This document shows, piece after piece, positions 1 through 8,579 of a DNA stretch of 64,000 bases (positions are counted from its first letter, which is position 1; each line of letters opens with the position of its first letter). The stretch is from positions 1,550,001 to 1,614,000 of the forward strand of contig NZ_CP108088.1 in assembly GCF_036192275.1 (NCBI RefSeq). The letters run 5' to 3'. The stretch comes from Streptomyces sp. NBC_00250 (GTDB lineage Bacteria; Actinomycetota; Actinomycetes; Streptomycetales; Streptomycetaceae). The translations under genes and the position numbers were made by a program. The notes beneath the pieces are model-generated. The model had not been told where the DNA came from, did no database searches, and was given only the letters and a program-made list of their open reading frames with translations.

Positions 1-1158
1 CGCAACGTCCGCTTCCCGCAGCCCACCCTCGGGGACATGCGCGCCCAGGTGGCCTGCGCCCGTACCGGCGCGAGGCGGTTCGCCGAGATCGTCCGCCGCT
101 GGGGGCTGGGGACCGTCCTCGCCGCGCGGGACTCCATCTTCGCGCAGACCGAGCGGCTGGAGCGGGAGCAGATCGCCGCCATTCCCGACGGTGTCTACGA
201 GGCGACCGGCTACCTGGACAACGACGGCATCGATCTGCGTACCCCGCTCCACGTCACCGTGCGCGTCGAGATCGACGGCGACCGGATGACCATGGACGTC
301 ACCGACTGCGCCGACCAGGCCACCGGGCCCGTCAACTGCGGTGCGGCGCAGACCGTCGCCGCCTGCCGGGTCGGGTACAAGCTGCTGGTCAGCGGCGATG
401 TCCCGCTCAACGGTGGTTCCTTCCGGCCGCTGAAGGTGGTCACCCGGCCGGGCACCATGCTCGCCGCCGTCGAGCCGGCGGCGTGCCAGTACTACTACTC
501 CCACCTCGGTCTGGTCATCGACCTGGTGGTCAAGGCGCTGGCGCCCGCGGTGCCCGCGCGAGCGGCCGCCGCCAGCTACGGCGACTCGATGATCGTGCAG
601 TTCACCGGGACCGACCCGCGCAACGGCAGGCTCTTCGTCTCCCAGGAGGCGACGGTCGGCGGCTGGGGCGCGTGGCAGACCGACGACGGCGAGTCCTGCC
701 TGATCAACAACGTCAACGGCTCCCTGCGGGACATGCCCGTCGAGGTGCTGGAGACGCTGTTCCCCGTACGAGTCACCGAGTACGCGATCCGTGCCGACTC
801 CGGCGGGGCGGGCCGCACCCGCGGCGGCAACGGCGTGGTACGCCAGTACACGTTCGAGGCCGACCAGAACCTGTCGCTGTGGTGGGAGCGTTCCGTGACC
901 CCCGCGTGGGGTGTCTTCGGCGGCGGCACCGGCGCGGCGCCCCGCGTCGTCCTCAACCCCGGCCGGGACGGCGAGCGCGAACTGCTCAAGGTGAACGCGC
1001 TGGCCGTGCGCCAGGGCGACGTGCTGCGCTGCGAGAGCGGCGGGGGCGGCGGCTTCGGTCCCGTCGCGGAGCGCCCCGCCGAGGCGGTCCGGGAAGACCT
1101 CCGGCAGGGCCTGCTGAGCCGTGAGCGGGCAGCGTCCGCCTACGGCGTGGAGTCCTGA
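1..1158 (+). CDS. Hydantoinase B/oxoprolinase family protein, C-terminal part (5' truncated by window edge)
   Basis: This is the C-terminal ~385 residues of a HyuB-type subunit. The reading frame is open from base 1, so the start lies upstream of the window. The family (N-methylhydantoinase B/5-oxoprolinase beta) performs ATP-dependent ring opening of hydantoins or 5-oxoproline together with a HyuA subunit. Recognisable stretches are NVRFPQPTLGDMRAQVAC at the edge, the DCADQATGPVNCG segment, AACQYYYSH and the glycine-rich end ESGGGGGFGP that closes this family. The HyuA partner is presumably upstream, outside the window. The gene is convergent with a PucR gene whose operon holds a second HyuA-like protein, so two hydantoinase-related modules sit side by side. 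The substrate cannot be told from sequence. Confidence 0.93.
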   Translation, partial: RNVRFPQPTLGDMRAQVACARTGARRFAEIVRRWGLGTVLAARDSIFAQTERLEREQIAAIPDGVYEATGYLDNDGIDLRTPLHVTVRVEIDGDRMTMDVTDCADQATGPVNCGAAQTVAACRVGYKLLVSGDVPLNGGSFRPLKVVTRPGTMLAAVEPAACQYYYSHLGLVIDLVVKALAPAVPARAAAASYGDSMIVQFTGTDPRNGRLFVSQEATVGGWGAWQTDDGESCLINNVNGSLRDMPVEVLETLFPVRVTEYAIRADSGGAGRTRGGNGVVRQYTFEADQNLSLWWERSVTPAWGVFGGGTGAAPRVVLNPGRDGERELLKVNALAVRQGDVLRCESGGGGGFGPVAERPAEAVREDLRQGLLSRERAASAYGVES

Positions 1159-1184
1159 GGTCCCACCGCTCCGCCTCCACCCTG

Positions 1185-1198
1185 AACCGGGCCCGGTT
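1185..1198. terminator. Perfect 14-bp palindrome between convergent genes
   Basis: AACCGGGCCCGGTT is a perfect palindrome midway in the 103-bp gap between the hyuB-like stop at 1158 and the PucR stop at 1262. Its position between convergent genes suggests a short bidirectional terminator. There is no U-tract, which is common for actinobacterial terminators. The function is inferred from position only. Confidence 0.35.
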
Positions 1199-1261
1199 GC
1201 CGAATCCCCCTCGGTGACCGGGCCCTCCCCGCGTGGTGGCGTGTTCATCGCCGTTCCCCGC

Positions 1262-2773
1262 TCAGGACTCGGCCAGCAGGACGCGGCAGGCCAGGTGCAG
1301 CGCGAGTCGCTGGGCGGGGTCCTCGGGGTCGAAGCCGAGTGCGCGGATGCGTTCCAGGCGCGCCGCGACCGTGTTCCGGTGGACACCGAGGATCTCCGCC
1401 GCCGCCGAGGGGGCGGCTCCCTGGTCCAGGACGATCGCCAGCGTACGCAGCAGGGTTCCGTCCCGGTCCGCGGCGAGCAGCGGTGCCAGCACCACCTCGG
1501 CGGGCCGCCTCAGCGCCTCCACGGGCAACGCGGACAGCAGTTGGGCGGGCCCCAGACGGTCGGCACGTACCACCGACCCGGGAACCGCGGCGACCGCAGC
1601 GGCGGCTCTGGCGTCGGCGAGCGCCACGCCCAGCGTGCCGGTACCGCCGGCCGGACCGGCCACTCCCCCGGCGAGCGGCAGCTGGTCACAGATCGCCCGG
1701 ACGGCCGTACGCAGCTGTGCCTCGCCCTGCCGCAGCCACACCTCCGGGTCGGGGGCCGCGCTGCCGGCTGCCGCGGAACGCCATGACACCCAGCAGTCCT
1801 CGTACGCGATGAGCGGTCCGCCGAAGCCGTACCTGGCCCAGAGCGCACGCAGCGCGGGTCCCGGTGCGGGCCCGGCCTCCGCGGCGACGGCCGGTCGCAG
1901 GGCGAACGCGATCAGAGGCCCGGCCAGCGGCCAGCCGAGCGCCGCGGCCTCGGCCCGGACGTGGGCACCGGCCTGTTCGTCCTCGTCCTCGGAGGGATGC
2001 GTCAGTCGGTGCAGCAGCAACTCGCTGCGGCGGTCCAGCTGTTCTTCCGCGAGGCGGCGGGTGGCTGCCCATGCGGTCAGTGGGGGTACCGCCATCCGCA
2101 GGACTGATTCGACGGTCGATGCCCAACCCGCCTCCTTGGAGCGGGAGTCGGCCAGGAGAATCGCGAGCGGGTGTCCGTCGGGCCCCGGCACGTCCAGCCG
2201 CACCGGGTGCGCGGAGTCCAGTGCCGCCCGCCGCCCGGCCAGCATCCCGCCCACCGGATCGGTGAGGGCCAGGGATGTCGAGGGCAGCGCCGCGTGCAGC
2301 GCGGCCAGTACGCGCTCGACGTGCGGGCCGGCGGCGGCGAGGCGCTGAGCGGCGTCGGCCAGCAGCGCGGTCCGGCCGGCGTCCGGCCGGGACACGGCGG
2401 AGGCGATCCGTACGGCGCCTTCCAGCGCGTCGCCGCCGATCAGCAGCAGCGGAACGCCGAGGCGGTCCGCGAGTGCGCCCGGCGGATGCACGGCGGCCGC
2501 CGTCTCGGGTACGACCACGCAGGCGGCCGCCTGCTCCCAAGCCTTGCGCAGGGCCATCTCCACGATCCATCCCGACCGGGCCGGCGCTTCGGTGAGGACG
2601 ACCGCGGTGTGTGGACGCAGGTTGTCGAGGGCTTCACGCCGGTCGACGATGCGCACGTCCAGGACCTGGGCGTCGCGCCCCGTCATGCCGAGTATGCGTA
2701 CGCCGGGCAACGGGCCGTACTGCACCAGCTCCGCGACGGTCATGGGTGCGGACAGGTCGGGACGTCTCACCAC
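1262..2773 (-). CDS. PucR/CdaR-family transcriptional regulator
   Basis: A 503-residue regulator. The N-terminus (about residues 10-125) resembles the PucR domain of purine-catabolism regulators (MTVAELVQYGPLPGVRILG). The C-terminus carries the PucR-type helix-turn-helix: ILDQ-like segment, then AAEILGVHRNTVAARLERI near residue 470. The start is GTG at 2773, with GAGGAG about 5 nt upstream. This start overlaps the stop of the DUF917 gene (GTGGTGA), indicating translational coupling. As the last gene of an MFS / HyuA-like / DUF917 operon it probably senses the substrate or product of that pathway and controls the operon. The effector is unknown. Confidence 0.9.
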   Translation of the reverse strand: MVRRPDLSAPMTVAELVQYGPLPGVRILGMTGRDAQVLDVRIVDRREALDNLRPHTAVVLTEAPARSGWIVEMALRKAWEQAAACVVVPETAAAVHPPGALADRLGVPLLLIGGDALEGAVRIASAVSRPDAGRTALLADAAQRLAAAGPHVERVLAALHAALPSTSLALTDPVGGMLAGRRAALDSAHPVRLDVPGPDGHPLAILLADSRSKEAGWASTVESVLRMAVPPLTAWAATRRLAEEQLDRRSELLLHRLTHPSEDEDEQAGAHVRAEAAALGWPLAGPLIAFALRPAVAAEAGPAPGPALRALWARYGFGGPLIAYEDCWVSWRSAAAGSAAPDPEVWLRQGEAQLRTAVRAICDQLPLAGGVAGPAGGTGTLGVALADARAAAAVAAVPGSVVRADRLGPAQLLSALPVEALRRPAEVVLAPLLAADRDGTLLRTLAIVLDQGAAPSAAAEILGVHRNTVAARLERIRALGFDPEDPAQRLALHLACRVLLAES

Positions 2774-3903
2774 CGGGTCTCCTCGGGTCGTTCCGCGTCC
2801 GGGTGTTTCACCTGCCGCGCATCCGGTTCAGGGGCCGGGCTCAGCAGGATGAGCCCGCCGGCAGCCGCCAGTCGGCGTCCTTGCGGGGTGTGCCAGGCGG
2901 GTGCGGCAGGGATCACGACGATCTCCACCTCGATGCCGGGTAGGGCACGTTCGACGTCCAGCACCCGCTGGTCGGCTGCCGACAGCATCAGGATCTGGTC
3001 CGGCGCGGCCGCGGCCGGTGCGCCGTCGGCGAGGACCAGCAGTACCTCGTTATGTGCTTCCAGGCGGAACCGTCTGTGCAGGCCCTCGGTCTCGGAGACG
3101 ACCACACTGGTCGGCCGGGACGGCAGCGCCGTGCCCCCGGCGGTGTCCGGTCCCGGCGTCGCGGGGTGCTCCACGGCGGTGATCCGCCCGATGCCCAGTC
3201 GACGGGGCCGCGGCTGCCACAGCGCGAACGGGCCACCATGCATCGGGCGCCCCGCCGCCAGGGCCCGGCTCACGGTGCCGGGAACCACGGCGGCCGCCAG
3301 TCGTTCGCCGTCCATGGCGTAGCAGGCGGCGACCGCCCAGCCCCCGGCCGCGAGGACCAGCGGCCGTACGAGCTCCTCCACACGGCTGCCGGCCGCCTCC
3401 ACGACGACCACGTCCCCGGCGGGCGTGGCCAGGGCGACCGGGGCGACATCGACCCCGGCGATGGTGAACGTGGTCTGTTCCAGCAGGGGGAGCACTCGTC
3501 CGCAGCCGTCCCCGTCCACCAACGGCAGCCCGCAGGACGCCGCTGTGGCGACGGCGAGCAGGGCGTTCTCGGCCGCGGTGTTGAGCGCCACGACGGCGTC
3601 CGCGGCCCTGCCCAGGCGGCGCTCCAGCGCCCGGACCGCCCGGAGCGGCTCCTGGCCCGTGGGCAGCTGCTCGGCGAGCGCGGCCGAGGAACCGAGCAGG
3701 CTTACCGTGACGCACATCCGCTCGGATCCCAGGTCGCCGGGGCGGATCAGCGGCACCGGCCCGTGCTCCGCTACGGCCGCCCGCGCCCAGTCGAGGCTCG
3801 CCCGGTACGAGGAATGCTCGGCGCCTGCTGCCAGCACCAGCGCCCCCTTGGCGAGATCCTCCAGCCGTGCCGCGTCCAGCGCGGTCTCCTCCCCGGGCGT
3901 CAT
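2767..3903 (-). CDS. DUF917 / S-methylthiohydantoin desulfurase-like protein
   Basis: A 378-residue member of the DUF917 family (COG3535, renamed after S-methylthiohydantoin desulfurase). Diagnostic is the segment around residues 128-150, GLPLVDGDGCGRVLPLLEQT followed by F.IAGV, the family's D-G-D-G-x-G-R signature. The family is typically encoded next to a hydantoinase/oxoprolinase-A-like gene, as here: the HyuA-like stop lies 16 nt upstream. Compared with the family, the N-terminal GxGGGG segment is weak, so activity is uncertain. It probably acts in cytosolic catabolism of a hydantoin-like or thiohydantoin-like compound. No good Shine-Dalgarno precedes the ATG, which fits coupling to the upstream gene. 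Confidence 0.8.
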   Translation of the reverse strand: MTPGEETALDAARLEDLAKGALVLAAGAEHSSYRASLDWARAAVAEHGPVPLIRPGDLGSERMCVTVSLLGSSAALAEQLPTGQEPLRAVRALERRLGRAADAVVALNTAAENALLAVATAASCGLPLVDGDGCGRVLPLLEQTTFTIAGVDVAPVALATPAGDVVVVEAAGSRVEELVRPLVLAAGGWAVAACYAMDGERLAAAVVPGTVSRALAAGRPMHGGPFALWQPRPRRLGIGRITAVEHPATPGPDTAGGTALPSRPTSVVVSETEGLHRRFRLEAHNEVLLVLADGAPAAAAPDQILMLSAADQRVLDVERALPGIEVEIVVIPAAPAWHTPQGRRLAAAGGLILLSPAPEPDARQVKHPDAERPEETRW

Positions 3904-3919
3904 GTGCGGCGGCTACGGG

Positions 3920-5254
3920 TCATGACGGGATCCCCGAGGGGGATCCGACGGCGCGGACGCGGAGGCGGTGAACGCCCTCGGGCAGGTAGGACACGGGGGT
4001 GTGGGCGGCGAACGCGACGCGGGCGGTCGCCGGGGCGGCACCGGCGGCGACGACCCGGGCCAGAGCCTGGTCACCGGCGAGCCCGAGGAGCCGGTCGAGT
4101 TCGGCACGGCCCCCGGCGACGGCGACCTGATCGACCTCGGCGACGATGTCCGAGCGGGCGGCTCCGTAGGCCGCGGCGGCGATGGCGGCCGTCGGATCCT
4201 GGGCTCGGACGGGCACCAGCCCGCAGTCGCCGCCCGCCGCGAGGAGCACACCGCCGGGGGCCCGTCGCCGGACCCTGGCCACCAGTTCGGCGACCTGCTC
4301 GGCGCCGGTCCGGACCAGGTCGGCGCGGGCCAACACGTCGGTACGGATCCGGGACAGGTCCAGATCGACGCCGCCGAGCCCGGGGCCGGTGTCGGAGCTC
4401 TCCACTTCGCCGTCGGTGACGCTCGCGCACCGGAATTCCGCGGCCCCGGCGTCGACGACCACGGCGCGGTCCGCCCCGGCCGCGAGCGCGGCACCCCGCA
4501 CGGCGCTCGCCGTGGTCGAGGCGATGGCGAGGACCGGGTAGCGGCGGAAGTACGCGACGGAAACCAGTCCGCCGGTGTTGCGGGCCAGGTGCAACGGCGC
4601 CCGGAGGCCACCGACGCGCAGCGCGCGTTCGACCGTATCGCTCACACGTGCCGCCCACGGCCGCAGGGCGGCGTTGAGGACGCCGGTGTTCTCACGTTCC
4701 CGCAGCCCCGACCGCCCGATCTCGTGCGACAAGGTGATCTCGGCGCCGGGCACGACTTCGGCGATGACCTCGGCGGCGGCAAGCTCCGGGTCGGGGCGGG
4801 TCAGCGCGCCGGCCGCCGCTACCGAGAAGGCGGTGACACCGGCGTCGGCGGCCCGCCGTGCGAAGTCCGCGACCGCTGCCCGGTCGAGCGGATCCAGTTG
4901 CCGCCCGGTGAGCGCGGATCCGCCCGAGACGACCGCGTGGAGCGGCCCTACCTCGCGGGCGGCTTGCGGGGGCCAGCCCGCGCGCGGCCCGAGGGACGGA
5001 TGACTGGGCGGGGCGATCCGCATGGCGGCTACCGGTCGCAGCGGCCACGGGCGGCGCTCCAGGTCTGTGGTGAGGCCGACGGCGTCCACCTCACCGATCC
5101 GATCCCCGGGCAGCGCGGCGAGCACCGCGCGCAGACACTCGCCGAGGCCGGGAACGCTGTCCACCACCGCGCGCGCCACCGTCTGACCGCCCGGGTCGAC
5201 CAGCACGGCGACGGTGGTGACGCGTCCCACGTCCACTCCCAGCCTCACCCGCAT
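3920..5254 (-). CDS. Short hydantoinase/oxoprolinase A-like protein (actin/HSP70-type ATPase fold)
   Basis: A 444-residue protein with the N-terminal hydantoinase-A fold: VRLGVDVGRVTTVAVLVD (residues 4-21) matches the family's phosphate-binding loop, and a second loop lies near residue 265 (VVVDAGAAEFRCAS). It is shorter than canonical HyuA (~650-700 residues). Two usually glycine-rich ATP loops are altered: GR for GG in the first, and DAGAAE for the common DxGGTS in the second. Short forms of this kind accompany DUF917 genes and are thought to work with them. It lies 27 nt after the MFS transporter and 16 nt before DUF917, so it is mid-operon. The substrate is not determinable. Confidence 0.82.
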   Translation of the reverse strand: MRVRLGVDVGRVTTVAVLVDPGGQTVARAVVDSVPGLGECLRAVLAALPGDRIGEVDAVGLTTDLERRPWPLRPVAAMRIAPPSHPSLGPRAGWPPQAAREVGPLHAVVSGGSALTGRQLDPLDRAAVADFARRAADAGVTAFSVAAAGALTRPDPELAAAEVIAEVVPGAEITLSHEIGRSGLRERENTGVLNAALRPWAARVSDTVERALRVGGLRAPLHLARNTGGLVSVAYFRRYPVLAIASTTASAVRGAALAAGADRAVVVDAGAAEFRCASVTDGEVESSDTGPGLGGVDLDLSRIRTDVLARADLVRTGAEQVAELVARVRRRAPGGVLLAAGGDCGLVPVRAQDPTAAIAAAAYGAARSDIVAEVDQVAVAGGRAELDRLLGLAGDQALARVVAAGAAPATARVAFAAHTPVSYLPEGVHRLRVRAVGSPSGIPS

Positions 5255-5281
5255 GATCCTGTCACCATCTGCCCCTATATA

Positions 5282-6631
5282 TCACTCCAGATCGCGGCCT
5301 TCGGTCTCCGGCAGCGGCACGGCCACGACCAGCGCCACCACCAGGAACGCGGTGATGAACAGCACGGTGGAGGAGAACCCGGTGGCACGCGCCAGCAGGT
5401 ACCCGACGGCCGACGGTGCGACCGAGGTGGAGATCAGCTGAGCCGCGGTGGCCCAGGAGTATCCGGTGGCGCGCAGTGCGGTCGGGTAGAACTCGCCGTT
5501 CCAGGTGTTCCAGACACCCCAGGCGCCGAGGCTGAAGAACGACAGGGCGAAGTTGGCGGCGTACAGCTGGGTGAGGCTGCCGGAGTAGGCGAACAGCACG
5601 CCGCTGACCGCGGCGGCCGTCACGTACGGCAGGAAGACCTTCTTGCGGCCGAAGCGCCCGGTCAGGTACGAGGCCGAGACGTAGCCGGGGATCATGAAGA
5701 GTGCACTCAGCGCCACGAAGCCGAGGCTGCTGGACATGCTCAGCCCCTTCTCCATGAGCAGCGTGGGCAGCCAGGTCTGCAGGCCCCAGTAGCCCCAGTT
5801 GAACGCGAAGTTCACGATCAGCATGAGCACGGTGATGCGGAGCAGCGGGCCTCGCAGCAGGGCGAGGGGGTTGCCGGCCCGCTCGGGCTCGACCACGGCG
5901 AAGCGGGTGCCCTCGGGGACCTCGGCGCCGAGCTTCAGGAGCACCGCCCGGGCTTCGGAGTGCCGGCCACGGGCGGCCAGCCAGTACGGCGACTCGGGCA
6001 CCCAGGCCCGGATCGCGAACACCCACAGGGCAGCCAGCGCGCTGGCCACGGCCACCACGTGCCAGCCCATCCCGGACAGCGCCTGCGTCACCCCCACGGC
6101 GGCGAGCACGCCGATGGGCCAGCCGATCGACAGGTAGACGGCGGCCCGGCCGCGCAGCCTCACCGGGAGCAGTTCGAGGAAGTAGGGGAAGGTGACGGTG
6201 TAGATACCGGCCAGGGCCATCCCCGAGATCACCCGGGTGATCATCAACGTGGTGAAGTTCGGCGAGAAGGCGCTGGCCAGCGCCACGGCCCCGTACGAAC
6301 CGAGGCTCCACAGGCACACGGCCCGGCGTCCGATGCGGTCGGCGACCGGCCCCCAGACGAGCGCGCCGGGGATCATGCCGAGGGCCACGGCCGACAGAAC
6401 CCACCCGATCCGTCCGGCGTCGAGGGCGAAGGCATTGCCCAGGTCGGCGGAGACGTAGACGAGGGCGAGCTGCTCCCAGGATTCGATGACGAAGGCCATG
6501 AACAGCGCGAGGGCGATCAGCACATGGGCCCTCCCGAACGGCATGCGCTCGAAGTAGGCACCCACGGGCTGCGGACCGCCGGCCCCGTCCGGGACTCCGG
6601 CGGTTCCGGACTGTACTGAGACTGCGCTCAT
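5282..6631 (-). CDS. MFS transporter (sugar/aromatic-acid porter type)
   Basis: A 449-residue major facilitator with 12 predicted membrane segments. The loop-2 signature GPVADRIGRRAVCLWSLGS and the cytoplasmic repeat RFGRKKVFLPY mark the MHS/AAHS-like branch. PESPYWLAARGR after TM6 is typical of the sugar-porter clan. The ATG at 6631 is chosen because AGGAGG lies 8 nt upstream; a longer open frame to 7228 would overlap the next gene. It heads an operon with HyuA-like, DUF917 and PucR genes, so it probably imports the hydantoin-like substrate they process. An inverted repeat (CACACC/GGTGTG, 6657-6677) lies just upstream and could be an operator. Confidence 0.92.
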   Translation of the reverse strand: MSAVSVQSGTAGVPDGAGGPQPVGAYFERMPFGRAHVLIALALFMAFVIESWEQLALVYVSADLGNAFALDAGRIGWVLSAVALGMIPGALVWGPVADRIGRRAVCLWSLGSYGAVALASAFSPNFTTLMITRVISGMALAGIYTVTFPYFLELLPVRLRGRAAVYLSIGWPIGVLAAVGVTQALSGMGWHVVAVASALAALWVFAIRAWVPESPYWLAARGRHSEARAVLLKLGAEVPEGTRFAVVEPERAGNPLALLRGPLLRITVLMLIVNFAFNWGYWGLQTWLPTLLMEKGLSMSSSLGFVALSALFMIPGYVSASYLTGRFGRKKVFLPYVTAAAVSGVLFAYSGSLTQLYAANFALSFFSLGAWGVWNTWNGEFYPTALRATGYSWATAAQLISTSVAPSAVGYLLARATGFSSTVLFITAFLVVALVVAVPLPETEGRDLE

Positions 6632-6795
6632 CGGCTGCCCTCCTGGTACCGACACGCACACCATCGGGTTCGGTGTGAATGCGAGGCACCATAAACAGGC
6701 CATCACGGCCGGAACCATGCTCGGAGCACAGCCATCCCGGTGGTGAGTGTGCGCGGCGCACAGACATCGATCTGACAGCCGTCGCGACGCCGGGA

Positions 6796-7209
6796 TCACG
6801 CGTTCTGGGGACGTTCGAATGCCTGCAGTACGCCACCGAGCGCGAAGCACAGCGCGCCGCACAACGTCCCCCAGTTGGCGATGTCGGTGTTGACCAGGCT
6901 CTGGGTGCTGGGCCGGGTGAAGGCGGCCAACGCAGAGACCATGAAGAGCACCGACCCGAACTGATTGACTGCGACCACCCACCAGCCGAGGCTGCGCGAG
7001 CGGATGCAGGGCCGGGAGCGATGGCAGATCTCGGCGAACGCGAGATGGCCCGACACCAGGAACAGCACGCACCCGACCACGTCGGGGGTCCAGATCAGCC
7101 GGTTGGTCTGCTGGACGGTGAGCCCTTGCAGGAAGGAGTCCAGCAGGTTGACTCCGAACACGAGCGTCCCGGCGAACAGCACGAACGTGCTGAGCCAGTC
7201 CAGACGCAT
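6796..7209 (-). CDS. Small four-helix membrane protein, YrhK-like
   Basis: A 137-residue protein with about four hydrophobic helices: LSTFVLFAGTLVFGVNLLDS, VVGCVLFLVSGHLAFAEI, LGWWVVAVNQFGSVLFMVSA and NWGTLCGALCFALGGVLQAF. The last segment, NWGT..GALCF..G, is characteristic of YrhK-domain proteins, whose function is unknown. It lies upstream of the MFS operon on the same strand with a 164-bp gap, so it is probably transcribed separately. It begins 44 bp downstream of the universal stress protein stop, so it could be co-transcribed with that gene. Confidence 0.7.
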   Translation of the reverse strand: MRLDWLSTFVLFAGTLVFGVNLLDSFLQGLTVQQTNRLIWTPDVVGCVLFLVSGHLAFAEICHRSRPCIRSRSLGWWVVAVNQFGSVLFMVSALAAFTRPSTQSLVNTDIANWGTLCGALCFALGGVLQAFERPQNA

Positions 7210-7253
7210 CGGCTCGTACCCCCACCACCCTGAATGTCCGGTGTCCTCACCTG

Positions 7254-8129
7254 TCAGGTGTGCGGTACGACTGCGACAGGACAGGAGGCGTGGTGGATGA
7301 CGGCGTGGGTGACCGATCCGATGTGAGCGCCCCTGGCTGCCCTGCGTCGACCGACGATCACGAGGCGCGCGTCCGACGCGGCCTCGATGAGATGCTCGGC
7401 CGCCCGCCCCGGGGCGGACACCTCCGCCACCTCCGTCGCCGGAAACCTGTCCCGGAACGGTCGAATCGCGCCGGCGAGCGCTGCCGCCCTTTCGTCCTTC
7501 GCGGCTGTGCTGGAGTGGTGAACGAAGGATTCATGCCACGTGTGCACGATTTCCAGCGGGACGCGGTGCCGCCCGGCGAAATCGAACGCGAAGTGCAGGA
7601 GCTCCTCTTCGGCTTCGTTCACATCCAGACCGAGGACCACCTTCCGGCGGCTGTTCCCCTCGGATGCACCGGAGCTGTCCTTCTCGTATCCGGGGCGAAC
7701 GAGCACCACGGGACGCTCTGCTGCCGCGATGACCTCCTGTCCTACCGAACCGACGATGAACCCGCGGACGCTCCCCAGCCCATGAGAGCCCACGACGAGC
7801 AGATCCGCCTCGGCGGCGGCGGCGAGCAGCACACTGACGGGCGCGTCTTCGACCTCGTCAGCGGTCATGGCAAGGCCCGGCTGCCGGGACCCGACACGCC
7901 GCTCGGTCTCGGCCAGCACACCTTCCGCCGCGCCGGCGCGGTCTTCGTGCGACACCTTCATCGCCCCCAACTGATGCTCCGCCCACCGTGTGGCGTACAC
8001 CAGTCGCAGGCCGTCGCCGCGCAGCGCCGCCTCGTCGGCGGCCCAGTCCACCGCCGCCACGCTTCCCTCAGAGCCGTCCACCCCCACAGTGACAGGTCGG
8101 GACACGCCGCTCTCCTCGCCTCGGGCCAT
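7254..8129 (-). CDS. Tandem universal stress protein (two UspA domains)
   Basis: A cytosolic protein of about 291 residues with two UspA domains. Domain 1 begins PVTVGVDGSEGSVAAVDWAA and contains LVVGSHGLGSVRGFIVGSVG, the ATP-binding G-x2-G-x9-G(S/T) loop. Domain 2 begins KVVLGLDVNEAEEELLHFA and ends IVGRRRAARGAHIGSVTHAV. Intact glycine loops suggest ATP binding. In actinobacteria such tandem Usp proteins are often induced by hypoxia or redox stress, which fits the nearby cydAB. I place the start at ATG 8129 (MARGEESGVSRPVTVG). A longer frame to 8180 exists but adds a non-conserved, basic N-terminus. Confidence 0.92.
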   Translation of the reverse strand: MARGEESGVSRPVTVGVDGSEGSVAAVDWAADEAALRGDGLRLVYATRWAEHQLGAMKVSHEDRAGAAEGVLAETERRVGSRQPGLAMTADEVEDAPVSVLLAAAAEADLLVVGSHGLGSVRGFIVGSVGQEVIAAAERPVVLVRPGYEKDSSGASEGNSRRKVVLGLDVNEAEEELLHFAFDFAGRHRVPLEIVHTWHESFVHHSSTAAKDERAAALAGAIRPFRDRFPATEVAEVSAPGRAAEHLIEAASDARLVIVGRRRAARGAHIGSVTHAVIHHASCPVAVVPHT

Positions 8130-8579
8130 CGTCGACAGGCCCTCACAGGGGCGCCGATGGGCACCCTTGTGCGAGGGCACCTGGTCGAGAAGCTACCGAG
8201 TCGCTGAAACAAATGGTGTGCGCAGCGTTCGGCGACGCTGCCGAAGTACCCCATCCGGCGGATGACGCCCCATGGCCTGTGACGACCTCGATTTCAGGTC
8301 TCCGATGCTGCTCCCGGTCATCGCCGCCGGGTGTTCCTCGGCAAAAGTCACCAAGGCCCTCGGCCGACATGCGTCGGATGGCGCCGGGGGTCAGATTGGA
8401 GGTGTACGACCCACCGGACGGCGACGCCTCGGCGGCCAGGCCGGACGAGCGGAGGAGCCTCTCCATGACGACCCACGCGACTGCACCCGGTCGGCGAGCG
8501 GACACGCACAGCGGCGGACGGACGGTGTGCGCCGTCGCCATCATGATCTTCAGCTTGCGCGTCGCGCCCCGGCCGGTGC
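8130..8579. other. 450-bp divergent intergenic region without a recognised gene
   Basis: This region separates the universal stress protein gene (leftward) and the gluconokinase fusion (rightward), so both promoters should lie here. Several open frames cross it on both strands, but none has a recognisable domain, and their codon use looks like the usual shadow frames of high-GC DNA. I saw no convincing -35/-10 pair or repeat. Confidence 0.5.

Noticed and set aside
5262..6836. Long arginine-rich frames antiparallel or out of frame with known genes throughout the window
   Set aside because: High-GC third positions keep shadow frames open; their Arg/Pro/Gly-rich translations have no domains.
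5282..7228. Longer MFS frame giving a 648-residue protein
   Set aside because: It would run through the YrhK-like gene. The ATG at 6631 has an AGGAGG site, and the family starts there.
8143..8544. Minus-strand open frame of 133 codons upstream of the Usp gene
   Set aside because: No recognisable domain or ribosome site; overlapping frames on the other strand look equally good, so it is probably a shadow frame.
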